From Desulfocurvibacter africanus subsp. africanus DSM 2603 (GTDB lineage: Bacteria; Desulfobacterota; Desulfovibrionia; Desulfovibrionales; Desulfovibrionaceae): DNA of 64,000 bases. Within the stretch, counting starts at the first letter, position 1. The number at the start of each line of letters is the position of its first letter. The notes under the pieces are model-generated. The model did not search any database. It was not told where the DNA came from and worked only from the letters and a program-made list of their open reading frames with translations. Of the stretch, positions 47,790 to 57,398 are shown piece after piece. The position numbers were made by a program, and so were the translations under genes. The stretch is taken from contig NZ_AULZ01000005.1 of the NCBI RefSeq assembly GCF_000422545.1, positions 225,838 through 289,837 of the forward strand, in the 5' to 3' direction.

Positions 47790-49844
47790 GTGCGACTAAG
47801 CCTCAAGACCAAGTTTCTCATTCCCACACTATCGCTCATCGCCATGGGCATGCTGCTGCTTGCGTGGATGAACTTTGCCCGGATGGAGCAAGGTTTCTCG
47901 GACATGCTTGGCAGCAACATGGTAAATCTCGCCGAATGCATGTCCGGTCACATCAGTGATAACGTAGGTACCAAACTCAAGCTCGTCGCGGCCTGGACGA
48001 CAAATCCAGATATCCAGGCCCTGGCCATCAGTGGAGAATCAGACACCTCTGGAGTAGCTAGCGCCTTCCTGCATTCTTGTATGGGTTCCGTGGACGGCCT
48101 GCTTTACATGAATCTCACCAACCTGAAAGGCCAGGTCATCGCCTCCACCAGCGCAAAAGCGGTTGGCAAGCTGAACGTTTCAGACCGGTACTGGTTCAAG
48201 GCCGTGGTTCATGACAAGCGAGCAAACGTCGTTTCCAAGGCTGTGGTCAGCAAGACAACCAACGAAGCCAATGTGGCCGTCGCCCAACCCGTCTACGATG
48301 CGCACGGGCGGTTGCTGGGGGCCATGAACGCCGGCATCGACCTGGCCTACCTCACGAACAAAACGGCTTCGGTCAAGATCGGCAGCACCGGTTTTTCATA
48401 TATAATCGATGAAGATGGCATGTACTTGGCCCATCCGCAGCGCGAGCTGTTTCTGGCTACCGAGCTGCCTAAGAAGCCTTGGGGCAAGGATATCATGTCA
48501 GTGTCCGGGACCAGCTATGTTCAGTACATTGAAAACGACGAACTCAAGCTGGCCTCGGTGACGAAGGATCAGACGACCGGCTGGACCTTCGTGGTCATGG
48601 CGCCTCATGAGGACATGTCCACGCTGCTGGCTGGCATAACCAAGCAGAGCGCCCTGGTCATGTCGGGTATAGCCCTCTTCCTCATGGCCATCATCTGGTA
48701 CCTGCTGAACAGGATCATCATCTCGCCCGTATCGGCATGTGTCGACTTTGCCCAGCACGTCACGAAGGGCGATCTTGAATCAAACCTGGAGATAAAACGG
48801 AAAGATGAACTGGGTGCGCTCGCCGCAGCCCTCGGGGAGATGGTAAAGGCCATCAAGACCAGCCTGGACGAGGCTCGCAACCAGCGCGCCGAGGCCCAGA
48901 AACAGGGGCTGGCCGCTCGGCAAGCCCTTGAAGCTGCGGAAGAGGCTGGTCGCAAAGCCGAAGCCGCCAAGCGGGAAGGCACGCGCGAGGCCGTGCTCAA
49001 GCTCCAGGGTGTGGTCGAGACGTTGAACTCGGCCTCGGACCGGCTCTCCGTGCACATGGAGCAGGTCCTGCGGATCGTCGAAGGCCAGGAGCGTCTAGCC
49101 GCCGAGACCGCCACGGCCATGGAGGAGATGAACTCCGCTGTAATCGAGGTGGCCAGGAATGCCGGGGAGGCCTCCGACCATTCGGACCAAACGAGGAGCA
49201 AGGCCCAGGAGGGCGGGCTAGTCACGGAGCAGTCCCTCAAGGCCATCCACCGCGTGGAATCGCTGGCCGCGGACCTGGAAACGGAGATGAGCAGCCTGGG
49301 TGCCAAGGCTCAGGCCATCGACCACATCATGAGCGTGATCTCGGATATCGCCGATCAGACCAACCTGCTGGCCTTGAATGCGGCCATTGAAGCGGCCCGG
49401 GCCGGAGACGCCGGCAGGGGCTTCGCCGTGGTAGCCGACGAGGTTCGCAAGCTGGCGGAAAAGACCATGTCCGCCACCAAGGAAGTCGGAGGTGTCATCG
49501 GCGCGATCCAGAGCGGCACCCATGAGAACGTGGTCAAGGTCAAGGAGGCAGCTGCAGCCGTGCAGCAGGCAGCGATGCTTGCCAAACAGTCCGAGAGCTC
49601 CTTGCGCGAGATCACCGGGTTGGTGGAGATGTCCACCGGACAGGTCCAGTATATAGCTCAGGCTGCTGGGCAGCAGTCTACAGCCAGCGACGAGATCAAC
49701 AGGACCGTGCTGGAAATGAGCGGCCACGCCACGAAGATTTTCGAGGGAGTGCGTGAGTCTAAGCGCACTGTGGAGGATCTCACCGAGCAGGCCCGTGAGC
49801 TTCAGGCTGTCATCAACTCGTTGCAGGAACAGGCTGGGGCATAG
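47790..49844 (+). CDS. Methyl-accepting chemotaxis protein with dCache sensor domain
   Basis: 684 residues from a GTG start (RBS GAGGAT). Helix 1 at about 8-28, a large periplasmic double-Cache region (about 35-280) with the pattern [27 protein letters not shown] and [13 protein letters not shown], then helix 2 near 288-308, HAMP and the signalling hairpin with [19 protein letters not shown]. dCache domains usually bind amino acids or other small molecules. The coiled segment after HAMP is rich in Ala, Glu and Lys. No CheR-binding end tag is evident. A tandem terminator follows. Confidence 0.94.
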   Translation: MRLSLKTKFLIPTLSLIAMGMLLLAWMNFARMEQGFSDMLGSNMVNLAECMSGHISDNVGTKLKLVAAWTTNPDIQALAISGESDTSGVASAFLHSCMGSVDGLLYMNLTNLKGQVIASTSAKAVGKLNVSDRYWFKAVVHDKRANVVSKAVVSKTTNEANVAVAQPVYDAHGRLLGAMNAGIDLAYLTNKTASVKIGSTGFSYIIDEDGMYLAHPQRELFLATELPKKPWGKDIMSVSGTSYVQYIENDELKLASVTKDQTTGWTFVVMAPHEDMSTLLAGITKQSALVMSGIALFLMAIIWYLLNRIIISPVSACVDFAQHVTKGDLESNLEIKRKDELGALAAALGEMVKAIKTSLDEARNQRAEAQKQGLAARQALEAAEEAGRKAEAAKREGTREAVLKLQGVVETLNSASDRLSVHMEQVLRIVEGQERLAAETATAMEEMNSAVIEVARNAGEASDHSDQTRSKAQEGGLVTEQSLKAIHRVESLAADLETEMSSLGAKAQAIDHIMSVISDIADQTNLLALNAAIEAARAGDAGRGFAVVADEVRKLAEKTMSATKEVGGVIGAIQSGTHENVVKVKEAAAAVQQAAMLAKQSESSLREITGLVEMSTGQVQYIAQAAGQQSTASDEINRTVLEMSGHATKIFEGVRESKRTVEDLTEQARELQAVINSLQEQAGA

Positions 49845-49903
49845 CCGAAATCAGCCATGGAGAATCCGTCGTCTGCTAGATCCAGATTCTCTTGTCAATG
49901 CAT

Positions 49904-49953
49904 CGTGAGGAGGGCTTAGCCCTCCTCACGCCTTTCAGGGGCTAACGCCCCTG
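49904..49953. terminator. Tandem hairpins between convergent MCP and permease genes
   Basis: A 12-bp stem CGTGAGGAGGGC/GCCCTCCTCACG (loop TTA) is followed by CAGGGGC/GCCCCTG (loop TAAC). Confidence 0.65.
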
Positions 49954-50017
49954 GCCTATATCAAATCTGTATTGAATAATCCGACCAGCCGGCCCTATGC
50001 ACGGTCACGTGGGCGAC

Positions 50018-51295
50018 CTACGCCAGCACGCGAAAGTATGCCACCGCGAAGGCCATCAGAAGCGCACAGGGAGCCAGGAGCTTGCGCCAGGGCCTGCCCA
50101 GGCCCACCTCGAAGTACTGGCAGGACAGCACGTAGCAGATGTGCAAGGGCGAGGACATCACGCCCAGGAAGCCGGAAAAGAGGCTGAGCACCATGTAGGG
50201 GATGAGGCTGTCCATGGCCCCGGCCTGCTGTAGAAGGCCCAGCATGAGCGGGAAGGTCGCGCCCACGAAAGCCATGGTGATGCCCGAAACCAGACCAACC
50301 AGGTAGGGCAGCAGGACCGAGGCGGCGAACATGGCCATGGCGCCGCCCGCGGATGCGGACAAAGCCTCCACGACACCGGAGCCGGCCATGACGTCCTTGA
50401 ATACAAAGATGCTGGCGATGGCCAGCAGCATGCCGAGCAGCTTTCGCTGCAGGAGCACCTTGGCCAGGAAGCCGAGTTTCAGTCCGTTCTGGAGCATGGT
50501 CCAGGCGATGGCCGTGGCAAGACCGGCTATGATGCCCCACTCGTAAGGCACATCCGGCCGTGCGGCCGAGAGCAGGCCTTCCAGCCCCAGGGAGCCCACG
50601 ATGGCCACGAGCAAAGGCAGACCGTGCAGCAGCGCCTTACGGGCGTTGCGCGGCTTGCGCTCGCTGACGGCCTCGATCGGCAGGGGCAGGCGCGAGGGCC
50701 GCAGCAGGAACCACCAGCCCAGGACGGTGAAGAAGATCATGCCCGGCAAGGTATAGGCGATGAGTGTGATCAGCGGCACGCCGGACAGGGACGAGGCCAG
50801 GATGATGCCCGGATACAGGGGCCAGATCAGTTCCCACATGTGCCGGAACCAGTAGTTGAGCATGACCTTGTCTTCGGGCCGGATATTCATGCCCTCGGCC
50901 ACGCTGCCCAGCATGGGCGCGGAGAAGACCGCCCCACCGGGCATGGGCAAAAGCCCGATGAGCGAGGGAAAGAAGGCCAAACGCAGGCGTGGGCTGGTAA
51001 GATAGCCGGAAAAGGCGTCCATGAGCCGCCGGTTTTGGCCGCTCAGCTCAAGGATGTCGCTGAGCACGAGGATGAGGATGACCACGACGGCCAGCAGCAG
51101 CGTCTTGGCCGTGGTCAAGGCCACTCCGGCCGTGGTCAGCCAAACCGGCAGCGGCATGCCGAAGGCCAGTCCAAGCAGCAGGCTGCCGCCCAGGACCGAA
51201 GGCCACAGGCCCAGGCGGTAGCGGATGCCCGCCAGCATGGCGGCGAAGACGCAGAATAGCTTGATGAGGGGCAGGGAGCCCGCGAATGTGTCCAT
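50018..51295 (-). CDS. DUF401-family membrane permease
   Basis: About 425 residues from ATG at 51295 (MDTFAGSLPLIKLFCVF) with GAGG upstream. Around ten hydrophobic helices are seen; LPMPGGAVFSAPMLGS and WFRHMWELIWPLYPGIILAS are conserved-looking loops, and the protein ends KLLAPCALLMAFAVAYFRVLA. DUF401 proteins resemble solute transporters of the ion-transporter superfamily; the substrate is unknown. It is convergent with the MCP gene. A relic of a paralogue sits at 47047. Confidence 0.78.
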   Translation of the reverse strand: MDTFAGSLPLIKLFCVFAAMLAGIRYRLGLWPSVLGGSLLLGLAFGMPLPVWLTTAGVALTTAKTLLLAVVVILILVLSDILELSGQNRRLMDAFSGYLTSPRLRLAFFPSLIGLLPMPGGAVFSAPMLGSVAEGMNIRPEDKVMLNYWFRHMWELIWPLYPGIILASSLSGVPLITLIAYTLPGMIFFTVLGWWFLLRPSRLPLPIEAVSERKPRNARKALLHGLPLLVAIVGSLGLEGLLSAARPDVPYEWGIIAGLATAIAWTMLQNGLKLGFLAKVLLQRKLLGMLLAIASIFVFKDVMAGSGVVEALSASAGGAMAMFAASVLLPYLVGLVSGITMAFVGATFPLMLGLLQQAGAMDSLIPYMVLSLFSGFLGVMSSPLHICYVLSCQYFEVGLGRPWRKLLAPCALLMAFAVAYFRVLA

Positions 51296-51410
51296 GAATG
51301 GTAACCTCGATGCCCGTGACAAGGGCAAAGCTTGTCATGCACCTGCAAGAATGGCGAATCAAGGGGATTCTCGGCGGCTCGAGCCAATCAGCCTGGAGCC
51401 GTTACCGATC

Positions 51411-51605
51411 TCAATCCTCTCGAAAGGGCCGGCCGCTGTCGCCGGCCTTGTCCTTGTCGGACTCGTCTTCGCTTACGCAACGCGGACAATATCCCCGATC
51501 CCCCGGAACAGGCCGGTAGCCACGGCCGCAGGAGGCGCAACGGCGTTCGCCGGGCCTGCCCAGTTTGCCCATAATGCGCATGACCGTCTGCACGATAAGA
51601 CTCAT
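51411..51605 (-). CDS. Small zinc-ribbon protein
   Basis: 64 residues. CASCG and YCPRC form a CxxC...CxxC zinc ribbon in the middle (residues about 23-42), followed by an acidic tail with DESDKDKAGDSG. Its ATG overlaps the KefB-like stop (ATGA), so it is translated in concert with the antiporter. No direct homologue is recognised; an accessory role with the antiporter is inference. Confidence 0.72.
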   Translation of the reverse strand: MSLIVQTVMRIMGKLGRPGERRCASCGRGYRPVPGDRGYCPRCVSEDESDKDKAGDSGRPFRED

Positions 51606-53620
51606 GCCGGCACCTCCTCACGGCGACGGTCGCCTTCCAGCTTGGCCGCGGCGAACAGCCCAGCCTTGTCGAGGACCTCGGCGTGCTCCCCGAAGATGTA
51701 GGCCACATCACCGCCTTGCAGCCGGAAGCCGGCGCCGGGATTGGCGATCATCTTGCCTTCCCGGTTGATCGCCACCAGAGTCAGGCCATGTGTCTTGCGC
51801 AGCTCGGCTTCCTTGAGGTTCTTGCCGTCCAGAAAAGAGCCCGCATCGACTTTGAGAGCGGTGACCTCGAAGCCCGAGCACACGCCGCTCAGGTCGCAGT
51901 ACGGTTCGCGGGCCAGGCCCGGCTTGCGCAGCAGGCCGTAGCCCTCGGCGCGCACATCGAAGGTGAAACGCTCGATGTCCCGGCGGGGCACGAGATAGGC
52001 CGAGAGCACGCGGGTGAATATCTCAACGGATGTCTCGAATTCCTCGGGAATGACCTCGTTGGCCCCAAGGGCCTTGAGGGGCTCGATCTCGGCCACGAAG
52101 CGCGTGCGCACCACGATGCGCAGGGCGGGATTGGCTTTGCGCGCGGCCTCGGTGATGCGACGGATAGCCGCGGGATCGGCGATGACCACGGCCAGGATGC
52201 GCGCCCGGCTCAGGCCCGCGTGCTCCATTACCGCCGGCTGGGCCGCGTCGCCGTAGAAGATGGGCTCGCCCTTGGCCGCCTCGTTGCGCACCGTATCCGG
52301 ATTCATTTCCACGATGACATAGCGGATGCCGGCCATCTGGGCCGCGCGGGCCAGATGCCTGCCGCCTACGCCGAAACCAACGATTACCAGGTGGTCGCTC
52401 AAGGTCTCGGTCTCGCACTCCGTTCCTGCCGGGACCAGCGGGCCGCCGGACAGCGGGGCCTTGCGGGCCAGGAAGGCGGACACGCGCGGCGCGGCCATGA
52501 TGAGGAAGGGCGTCAGGGCCATGGTCATGATGGCCGCTGCCAGGAACAACTGGTACTCGGACCCGGCCAGCAGGCCATAGGATACGCCCACTCCCGCCAG
52601 CACGAAGGAGAACTCGCCGATCTGGCCCAGGGCCAGGCCGGCCTGGACCGTCACGCGCAGCGGGTAGCCCAGCACCAGGCCCGCGCCGGTGGCCAGCACG
52701 GACTTGACCACCAGGACGGCCAGCGTGACCAGGACCACCACGCCCAAGTTGTCTATGAAGTAGCCCATATCCAACAGCATGCCGATGGACACGAAGAACA
52801 CGCTGGTGAACACGTCGCGGAAGGGCAGGATGCCCTCCAGGGCGCTCAGGCTGTACTCGGACTCGCTCATGAGCAAACCGGCCAGGAACGCGCCCAGGGA
52901 CAGGGACAGGCCCACGGCCGAGGTCAGCATGGCCACGGAGAAGCACAGGCCCAGGGTGGTCATGAGGAACAGCTCGCGGCTGCGCGTGCGCACGACCATG
53001 AGCAGCACGCGCGGGATGACCCACTTGGCCAGCACCCACAGGATCAGGATGATTACCACGGTCTTGATGGCCAGAAGCATTAACGATGCCCCCAGGTTGC
53101 CCGCCCGTCCGGAAAGGAAGGGAATCAGCAGCATCATGGGCACCACGACAATGTCCTGGAAGATGAGGATGCCCAGCGCGATGCGTCCGTGCGGCGCATC
53201 CAGCTCGGCCCTTTCGGACAGCAGCTTGAGCACCACGGCCGTGCTGGACAAGGCCGCCAGGAAGCCGGCGAACACGGCGTGTCCCGCGGACGCCCCCAGC
53301 AGCATGGACAAACCGTCGAAGACGATTATGGTCAGCAGCACCTGGGCCGCTCCGCCCAGAAATACCGGCTTCTTGAGCCGCAATAGTTCCTTGAAGGACA
53401 GCTCCATGCCGATGACGAACAACAGCAGGATGACGCCGATCTCGGCCAGCACTTCGACCTCATGGGCCGCGCTTACCAGGCCCAGGCCATGCGGGCCTGC
53501 CAGCACGCCGGTCAGCAGAAAGCCGATGATGGCCGGTATGCGGAAACGATGGCAAACGATGATGACGCCGATGGACAGGCCGAATATGACGACCGCTTCC
53601 TTGAGTATGGGGAGTTCCAT
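51602..53620 (-). CDS. Monovalent cation:proton antiporter-2 (KefB/C type) with RCK domains
   Basis: 672 residues. A CPA2 transporter domain of about 12-13 helices (IIGFLLTGVLAGPHGLGLV, ALSSTAVVLKLLSERAELD, GQIGEFSFVLAGVG) is followed by a TrkA-N domain (HLVIVGFGVGGRHLARAAQ, YVIVEMNPDTV, EPIFYGDAAQPAVMEHAG) and a TrkA-C domain near the end (INREGKMIANPGAGFRLQGGDVAYIFG). It probably exchanges K+ for H+ under NAD(H) or glutathione-type control. It is divergently arranged with the DUF1538 cassette and coupled to a zinc-ribbon gene. Confidence 0.92.
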   Translation of the reverse strand: MELPILKEAVVIFGLSIGVIIVCHRFRIPAIIGFLLTGVLAGPHGLGLVSAAHEVEVLAEIGVILLLFVIGMELSFKELLRLKKPVFLGGAAQVLLTIIVFDGLSMLLGASAGHAVFAGFLAALSSTAVVLKLLSERAELDAPHGRIALGILIFQDIVVVPMMLLIPFLSGRAGNLGASLMLLAIKTVVIILILWVLAKWVIPRVLLMVVRTRSRELFLMTTLGLCFSVAMLTSAVGLSLSLGAFLAGLLMSESEYSLSALEGILPFRDVFTSVFFVSIGMLLDMGYFIDNLGVVVLVTLAVLVVKSVLATGAGLVLGYPLRVTVQAGLALGQIGEFSFVLAGVGVSYGLLAGSEYQLFLAAAIMTMALTPFLIMAAPRVSAFLARKAPLSGGPLVPAGTECETETLSDHLVIVGFGVGGRHLARAAQMAGIRYVIVEMNPDTVRNEAAKGEPIFYGDAAQPAVMEHAGLSRARILAVVIADPAAIRRITEAARKANPALRIVVRTRFVAEIEPLKALGANEVIPEEFETSVEIFTRVLSAYLVPRRDIERFTFDVRAEGYGLLRKPGLAREPYCDLSGVCSGFEVTALKVDAGSFLDGKNLKEAELRKTHGLTLVAINREGKMIANPGAGFRLQGGDVAYIFGEHAEVLDKAGLFAAAKLEGDRRREEVPA

Positions 53621-53733
53621 GCTGATGCCTTGCGCGGGCTTTGGGTTTCAGTGTAACGTGTAAAAAAGGGAACGCGATATTCTGCCCGGCCCTTGCCCAA
53701 AAGTACAGGCCGCCTTCAGCGAAATCGGATACC

Positions 53734-54426
53734 ATGAAACGCCGAATCCTAGCTCTCCTGGCCGAGGTCGCCTCCGCCATTCTGCCCATCACGGGCATCG
53801 TGCTGCTCTTGCACCTGTTCGCGACTCCCTTGGACGACGAGCACCTCGCCCGCTTCCTCGGCGGCGCGGCCATGATGTCCCTGGGACTCATGTTCTTTTT
53901 CGTGGGCGTGCGCACGGGCTTTCTGCCCATGGGAGAAACCGTGGGCAACGACTTGCCCAAGATCGCCTCCGTGATCATCATCGTTGTCATGGTCTTCGCG
54001 TTGGGCGCAATGATGGCCTTGGCCGAGCCGACCGTGCGCGTCCTGGCCCATCAGGTGGGGTTGGCGTCCAATGGCCGGATTGGAGGGAATGTCCTGATAT
54101 TCACCATCGCAACGGGCGTGGGCATCTGCGTGAGCGCGGCCGTGATCCGCATCTTCCTCGGCTTTCCGATTTCTCGCCTGCTCGCCGGCGGATACATCGT
54201 GGCCTTGCTGCTGGCTTTCCTCGGACCTTCCGATTTCGTGGGCCTGGCCTTCGACGCAGGCGGTGTGGCCACCGGGCCAATCACGGTCCCGTTCGTGATG
54301 GCCTTGGGATTGGGCGTCGCCGCGGTCTTGGGCGGCAAGTCGGCCTTCTCCGACGGCTTCGGGCTGGTGGGCCTGGCCTGCCTTGGGCCCATTTTGGGCG
54401 TCCTGTTGCTCGGGGTGCTGGCATGA
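53734..54426 (+). CDS. DUF1538 membrane protein, first subunit (UmpA-like)
   Basis: 230 residues with about six or seven helices. Conserved DUF1538 features: FFVGVRTGFLPMGETVG, MALAEPTVRVLAHQV and GGVATGPITVPFVMALGLG. Paired DUF1538 proteins have been described as a two-component Na+(Li+,K+)/H+ antiporter (UmpAB) in Halomonas; that is recalled knowledge. The start at 53734 (MKRRILALLAE) is favoured, although the ribosome site is weak. It overlaps the next gene by 4 bases. Confidence 0.85.
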   Translation: MKRRILALLAEVASAILPITGIVLLLHLFATPLDDEHLARFLGGAAMMSLGLMFFFVGVRTGFLPMGETVGNDLPKIASVIIIVVMVFALGAMMALAEPTVRVLAHQVGLASNGRIGGNVLIFTIATGVGICVSAAVIRIFLGFPISRLLAGGYIVALLLAFLGPSDFVGLAFDAGGVATGPITVPFVMALGLGVAAVLGGKSAFSDGFGLVGLACLGPILGVLLLGVLA

Positions 54427-55151
54427 GTCTGCTGCTTGAATTCCTCGACGTGCGTCAGACCGCCTGGGGCGTACTGCAATCCCTCGGCCCTATCCTTTTG
54501 TTTTTTCTGGCCTTGCAAGCCTTGCGTTTTCGTCTGCCGCGCGAATATCTGCTCGGGATCATCAAGGGCGTGGTCTTGACCTTCGCTGGCCTTGTCCTTT
54601 TCCTGCAGGGCGTGCAGGTGGGCTTTCTTCCCGCGGGCGAGTCCCTGGGCCGGTCCCTTGGCCAAATAGGCAGCCTGTGGCTGCTGATGCCCGTGGGCTT
54701 CTGCCTCGGCTTCGCGGCCACCATCGCCGAGCCGTCCGTGCGCGTGCTGGGTTACGAGGTGGAGAAGGCCTCCCTGGGCCGGATCAAGGGACGGGTCATC
54801 GTCCTGACGCTCTCCCTGGGCGTGGCGACCCTGATGGCCCTGGCCATGCTGCGTGTCACGCAGGGCATCTCCATCCTTTACTTCCTCGTCCCTGGGTATC
54901 TTGCCGCCATCGTGCTAATGTGTTGCGCTCCTCCGGCCTTCGTGGGGATTGCCTTCGACTCCGGGGCCGCATCCACCGGACCCATGACCGCGACCTTCGT
55001 CATGTCGCTCATGCTGGGGATCGCGGCCCAGATGGAAGGGAGAGATCCCATTCGCGACGGCTTCGGCCTGATCGCCATGGTCACCATGGCCCCCATTATC
55101 GCCATAATGTGCCTGGGTTGCATCCAGGCCTTCATAGGGAGAGAACGATGA
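54423..55151 (+). CDS. DUF1538 membrane protein, second subunit (UmpB-like)
   Basis: 242 residues, homologous to the first: LFLQGVQVGFLPAGESLG, TIAEPSVRVLGYEVEKAS and SGAASTGPMTATFVMSLMLG repeat the DUF1538 pattern. An ATGA overlap with the upstream gene and a four-base overlap with the PII gene tie all three together. The two subunits probably form a heteromeric transporter. Confidence 0.85.
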   Translation: MSLLLEFLDVRQTAWGVLQSLGPILLFFLALQALRFRLPREYLLGIIKGVVLTFAGLVLFLQGVQVGFLPAGESLGRSLGQIGSLWLLMPVGFCLGFAATIAEPSVRVLGYEVEKASLGRIKGRVIVLTLSLGVATLMALAMLRVTQGISILYFLVPGYLAAIVLMCCAPPAFVGIAFDSGAASTGPMTATFVMSLMLGIAAQMEGRDPIRDGFGLIAMVTMAPIIAIMCLGCIQAFIGRER

Positions 55152-55507
55152 AGCTGCAGACCAACCAGGACCTCATCGTGACCATCGTGAACAAGGGCTG
55201 GAGCGAGCGGGTCATCAAGTCCTCCAAGGCGGCCGGAGCCGAGGGCGGCACCATCCTTTTCGCCCGCGGAACCGGAGTTCGCGAGAAAACAAGTTTTCTC
55301 GGCATCTCCGTGGAGCCGGAAAAGGAAATGATCCTGACCATCGTCCCGAACTCGCTGACGGAGAAAGTGCTGCAGGCCATCGTCGACGGAGCCGGCCTGG
55401 AAAAGCCCGGCGCGGGCATCGCTTTCGTGCTGCCGCTCAAGGCCGTGGCCGGCATCTGCCATCTTCCGCCCAAAGCCATGTCCATCGATGAGGTGGTCTG
55501 CGACTGA
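55148..55507 (+). CDS. PII-family regulator of the DUF1538 transporter
   Basis: 119 residues from ATG at 55148, overlapping the end of the second DUF1538 gene. The pattern LIVTIVNKGWSERVIKSSKA, GAEGGTILFARGTGV and GAGIAFVLPLKAVAGI fits the GlnB/PII ferredoxin-like fold. Residues differ from classic GlnB: the T-loop (GTGVREKTSFLGISVEPEKE) lacks an obvious uridylylation Tyr. It probably senses a nucleotide or ion and gates the membrane pair. The gene lies wholly within a longer unrelated shadow frame. Confidence 0.83.
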   Translation: MKLQTNQDLIVTIVNKGWSERVIKSSKAAGAEGGTILFARGTGVREKTSFLGISVEPEKEMILTIVPNSLTEKVLQAIVDGAGLEKPGAGIAFVLPLKAVAGICHLPPKAMSIDEVVCD

Positions 55508-55605
55508 ACGAGGTTTCCCTCGGCCGGCCTGTTGCCCGCCCTTGTGGCTTGGATTACTGTGGCCGATCGCCCGCGTGGCGAAATCCCCTGCCCAGGAGGT
55601 AGGCC

Positions 55606-56073
55606 ATGACCCTGAATCCCGCCGACGCGGATCGTCTGCGCAAGCATATCATCGAGGTTATCCTGGAGCACGTGTCGCGCGACGAGGCCCGCCGCCGCGA
55701 GGCCCTGAGCGAGTTCTTCGGCGTGACCCTGCCGGCCGTGGACGACGCCCAGACCCAGCGGCTGGCCGAGCTCGTGCCGCCGCTCCTGCCCGTGCTGTAC
55801 GAGAAGTGGGCCAACATGTTCGCCGACCGGCTCTTCGAGACCGTGCCCGAGGAGCAGATCGAGGATCTCTGCCGCTCCGGCGAGAAGAACCGCGCCACGC
55901 TCCTGCTCGTGTACATCATGTTCATGGAGTCCGAGCGCATGGAAAAGCAGGTCGCCCAGGATTTGCGCGCGCACGGCCTGCAATTGGCCCCCGAGGCCGG
56001 GCAGGACGCCGTGGCCAGCTACTTGCGCGCCCGCCTGAGCAGCCTGGCCGCCGAGGCTCGCAAGCTGCAGTAG
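55606..56073 (+). CDS. Hypothetical helical protein
   Basis: 155 residues, MTLNPADADRLRKHIIEVIL; the whole protein looks alpha-helical, with charged surfaces and little sequence complexity (VDDAQTQRLAELVPPLLPVL, MEKQVAQDLRAHGLQLAPEA). No family recognised. AGGAGG lies 6 bases before the start, so translation is well supported. It follows the PII gene by 98 bases and a full repeat follows it. Confidence 0.75.
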   Translation: MTLNPADADRLRKHIIEVILEHVSRDEARRREALSEFFGVTLPAVDDAQTQRLAELVPPLLPVLYEKWANMFADRLFETVPEEQIEDLCRSGEKNRATLLLVYIMFMESERMEKQVAQDLRAHGLQLAPEAGQDAVASYLRARLSSLAAEARKLQ

Positions 56074-56089
56074 AGGCGCGCAGGGAGAA

Positions 56090-56270
56090 GCCTCCGGCGG
56101 CCAAAGGGGCCAGGCCCCTTTGGAATCCTTTTTCCCGGCAACGGCTCGCCCATGGATATGCGCTCGTCACGGCTTTGGGCCGCTGAATAATTTTTCAGAA
56201 AATTCGCGGGTCCAGGGGGGCGTCCCCCCTGGCGGGAGAGGGTCTGGGAGAGGGCGGAGCCCTCTCCCAG
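56090..56270 (+). repeat. Full-length double-hairpin intergenic repeat, copy 3
   Basis: About 181 bp: starts GCCTCCGGCGGCCAAAGGGG, has CCATGGATATGCGCTCGTCA in the middle and ends GGGTCCAGGGGGG...CCTGGCGGG, GGGAGAGGGCGGAGCCCTCT. It ends 4 bases before the dehydrogenase stop codon, acting on the convergent genes. Confidence 0.82.
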
Positions 56271-56273
56271 CTC

Positions 56274-57263
56274 TTACCTCCATTCGAGCACGATCTTGCC
56301 CCGGTGCTTGCCGCTGGCCCAGTATTCGTGCGCCTCGTTGGCCTCGGTGACGGCGAAGCGGCGGCTGTCCAGCAGCGGCCGCAGGCTGCCGTCCTCGGCC
56401 CATGCCGTCAGGCGGCGCAGGACTTGGCCGTAATGGGCTCGGTCCTGGCCCGTGACCAGTGGCAGCAGCATGAACACGCAGTGGATGGTCAGGCCGCGCG
56501 CGTGAGCCAGGGACAGGTCGTGGTCGCCGCGCGCCACGGTGGTCACCACATGGCCGTAGAGCTTGGTGGCCGGGAAGCAGGCCTCCAGGTTCTTGCCGCC
56601 CACTGTGTCCATCACCACGTCGAAGCCCTGGCCGTCCGTGAGCCGCCGCACGTATTCTTCCACCGGCTCCTGCTTGTAATCGATGACCTCCTCCACGCCC
56701 AGGCTGCGGGCCACTTCGGCCTTATCGGCACTGCCAACAGTGCCGGCAACGCGCGCGCCCAGGTTCTTGGCGACCTGCACGGCCACGTGGCCCACGCCGC
56801 CAGTAGCGCCGTGCACCAGGACATGCGCGCCTTTGACCACGCTGGCCATGTCGTGCAGCCCTTGCCAGGCCGTGAGGCTCACCAGGGGCAGGGCGGCCGA
56901 CTCGGCAAAGCCCAGGTTGCCGGGCATGGGTGCCAGCAAGTCCGCGTCGGCCAGCATGTATTCGGCCAGCGCGCCGCCCGTGTTGCGCACGCCTCCGGCG
57001 CAGCCGTAGACTTTGTCTCCGGGCTTGAGGGCAGTCACGCTCTGGCCCACTTCCTCCACCACTCCCGCCACGTCGCCGTGCAGCACGGCCGGCAGCTCCG
57101 GACCGAAGTCCGGGCCCAGGGTGCGGATCTTGTAGTCCACGGGGTTGAAGCTCGCGGCCTTGACTTGGATGAGCACATGGCCGGGCTTTGTCCGTGGTTG
57201 TGGGATGTCTTCTTCGCGGAACCTAGCAGCCTCGCCGTATTCGTGCAGCAGCATCGCCTTCAT
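56274..57263 (-). CDS. Medium-chain zinc-type alcohol dehydrogenase/quinone oxidoreductase
   Basis: 329 residues. GroES-like domain with HGDVAGVVEEVGQSVTALKP and a Rossmann domain with VLVHGATGGVGHVAVQVAKN, typical of NADPH-dependent quinone oxidoreductases. GHE of zinc-containing ADHs is absent (HGD instead), which points to the zinc-free subgroup. The substrate is unknown; likely an enone or quinone. It is divergent from the HDOD gene. Confidence 0.85.
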   Translation of the reverse strand: MKAMLLHEYGEAARFREEDIPQPRTKPGHVLIQVKAASFNPVDYKIRTLGPDFGPELPAVLHGDVAGVVEEVGQSVTALKPGDKVYGCAGGVRNTGGALAEYMLADADLLAPMPGNLGFAESAALPLVSLTAWQGLHDMASVVKGAHVLVHGATGGVGHVAVQVAKNLGARVAGTVGSADKAEVARSLGVEEVIDYKQEPVEEYVRRLTDGQGFDVVMDTVGGKNLEACFPATKLYGHVVTTVARGDHDLSLAHARGLTIHCVFMLLPLVTGQDRAHYGQVLRRLTAWAEDGSLRPLLDSRRFAVTEANEAHEYWASGKHRGKIVLEWR

Positions 57264-57398
57264 GGTACGTCTCCTGGTTCAGAGGTTCAGCATGCATAGC
57301 ATGCCGCCGCGCCCGTGGGAAACCAAGGCCTGGCCAGCGCATCCACCTTCTTGCGCCTCGCGCGCTTGTGTGATCTAGGATTGGGCGAGGAGTCCAGC

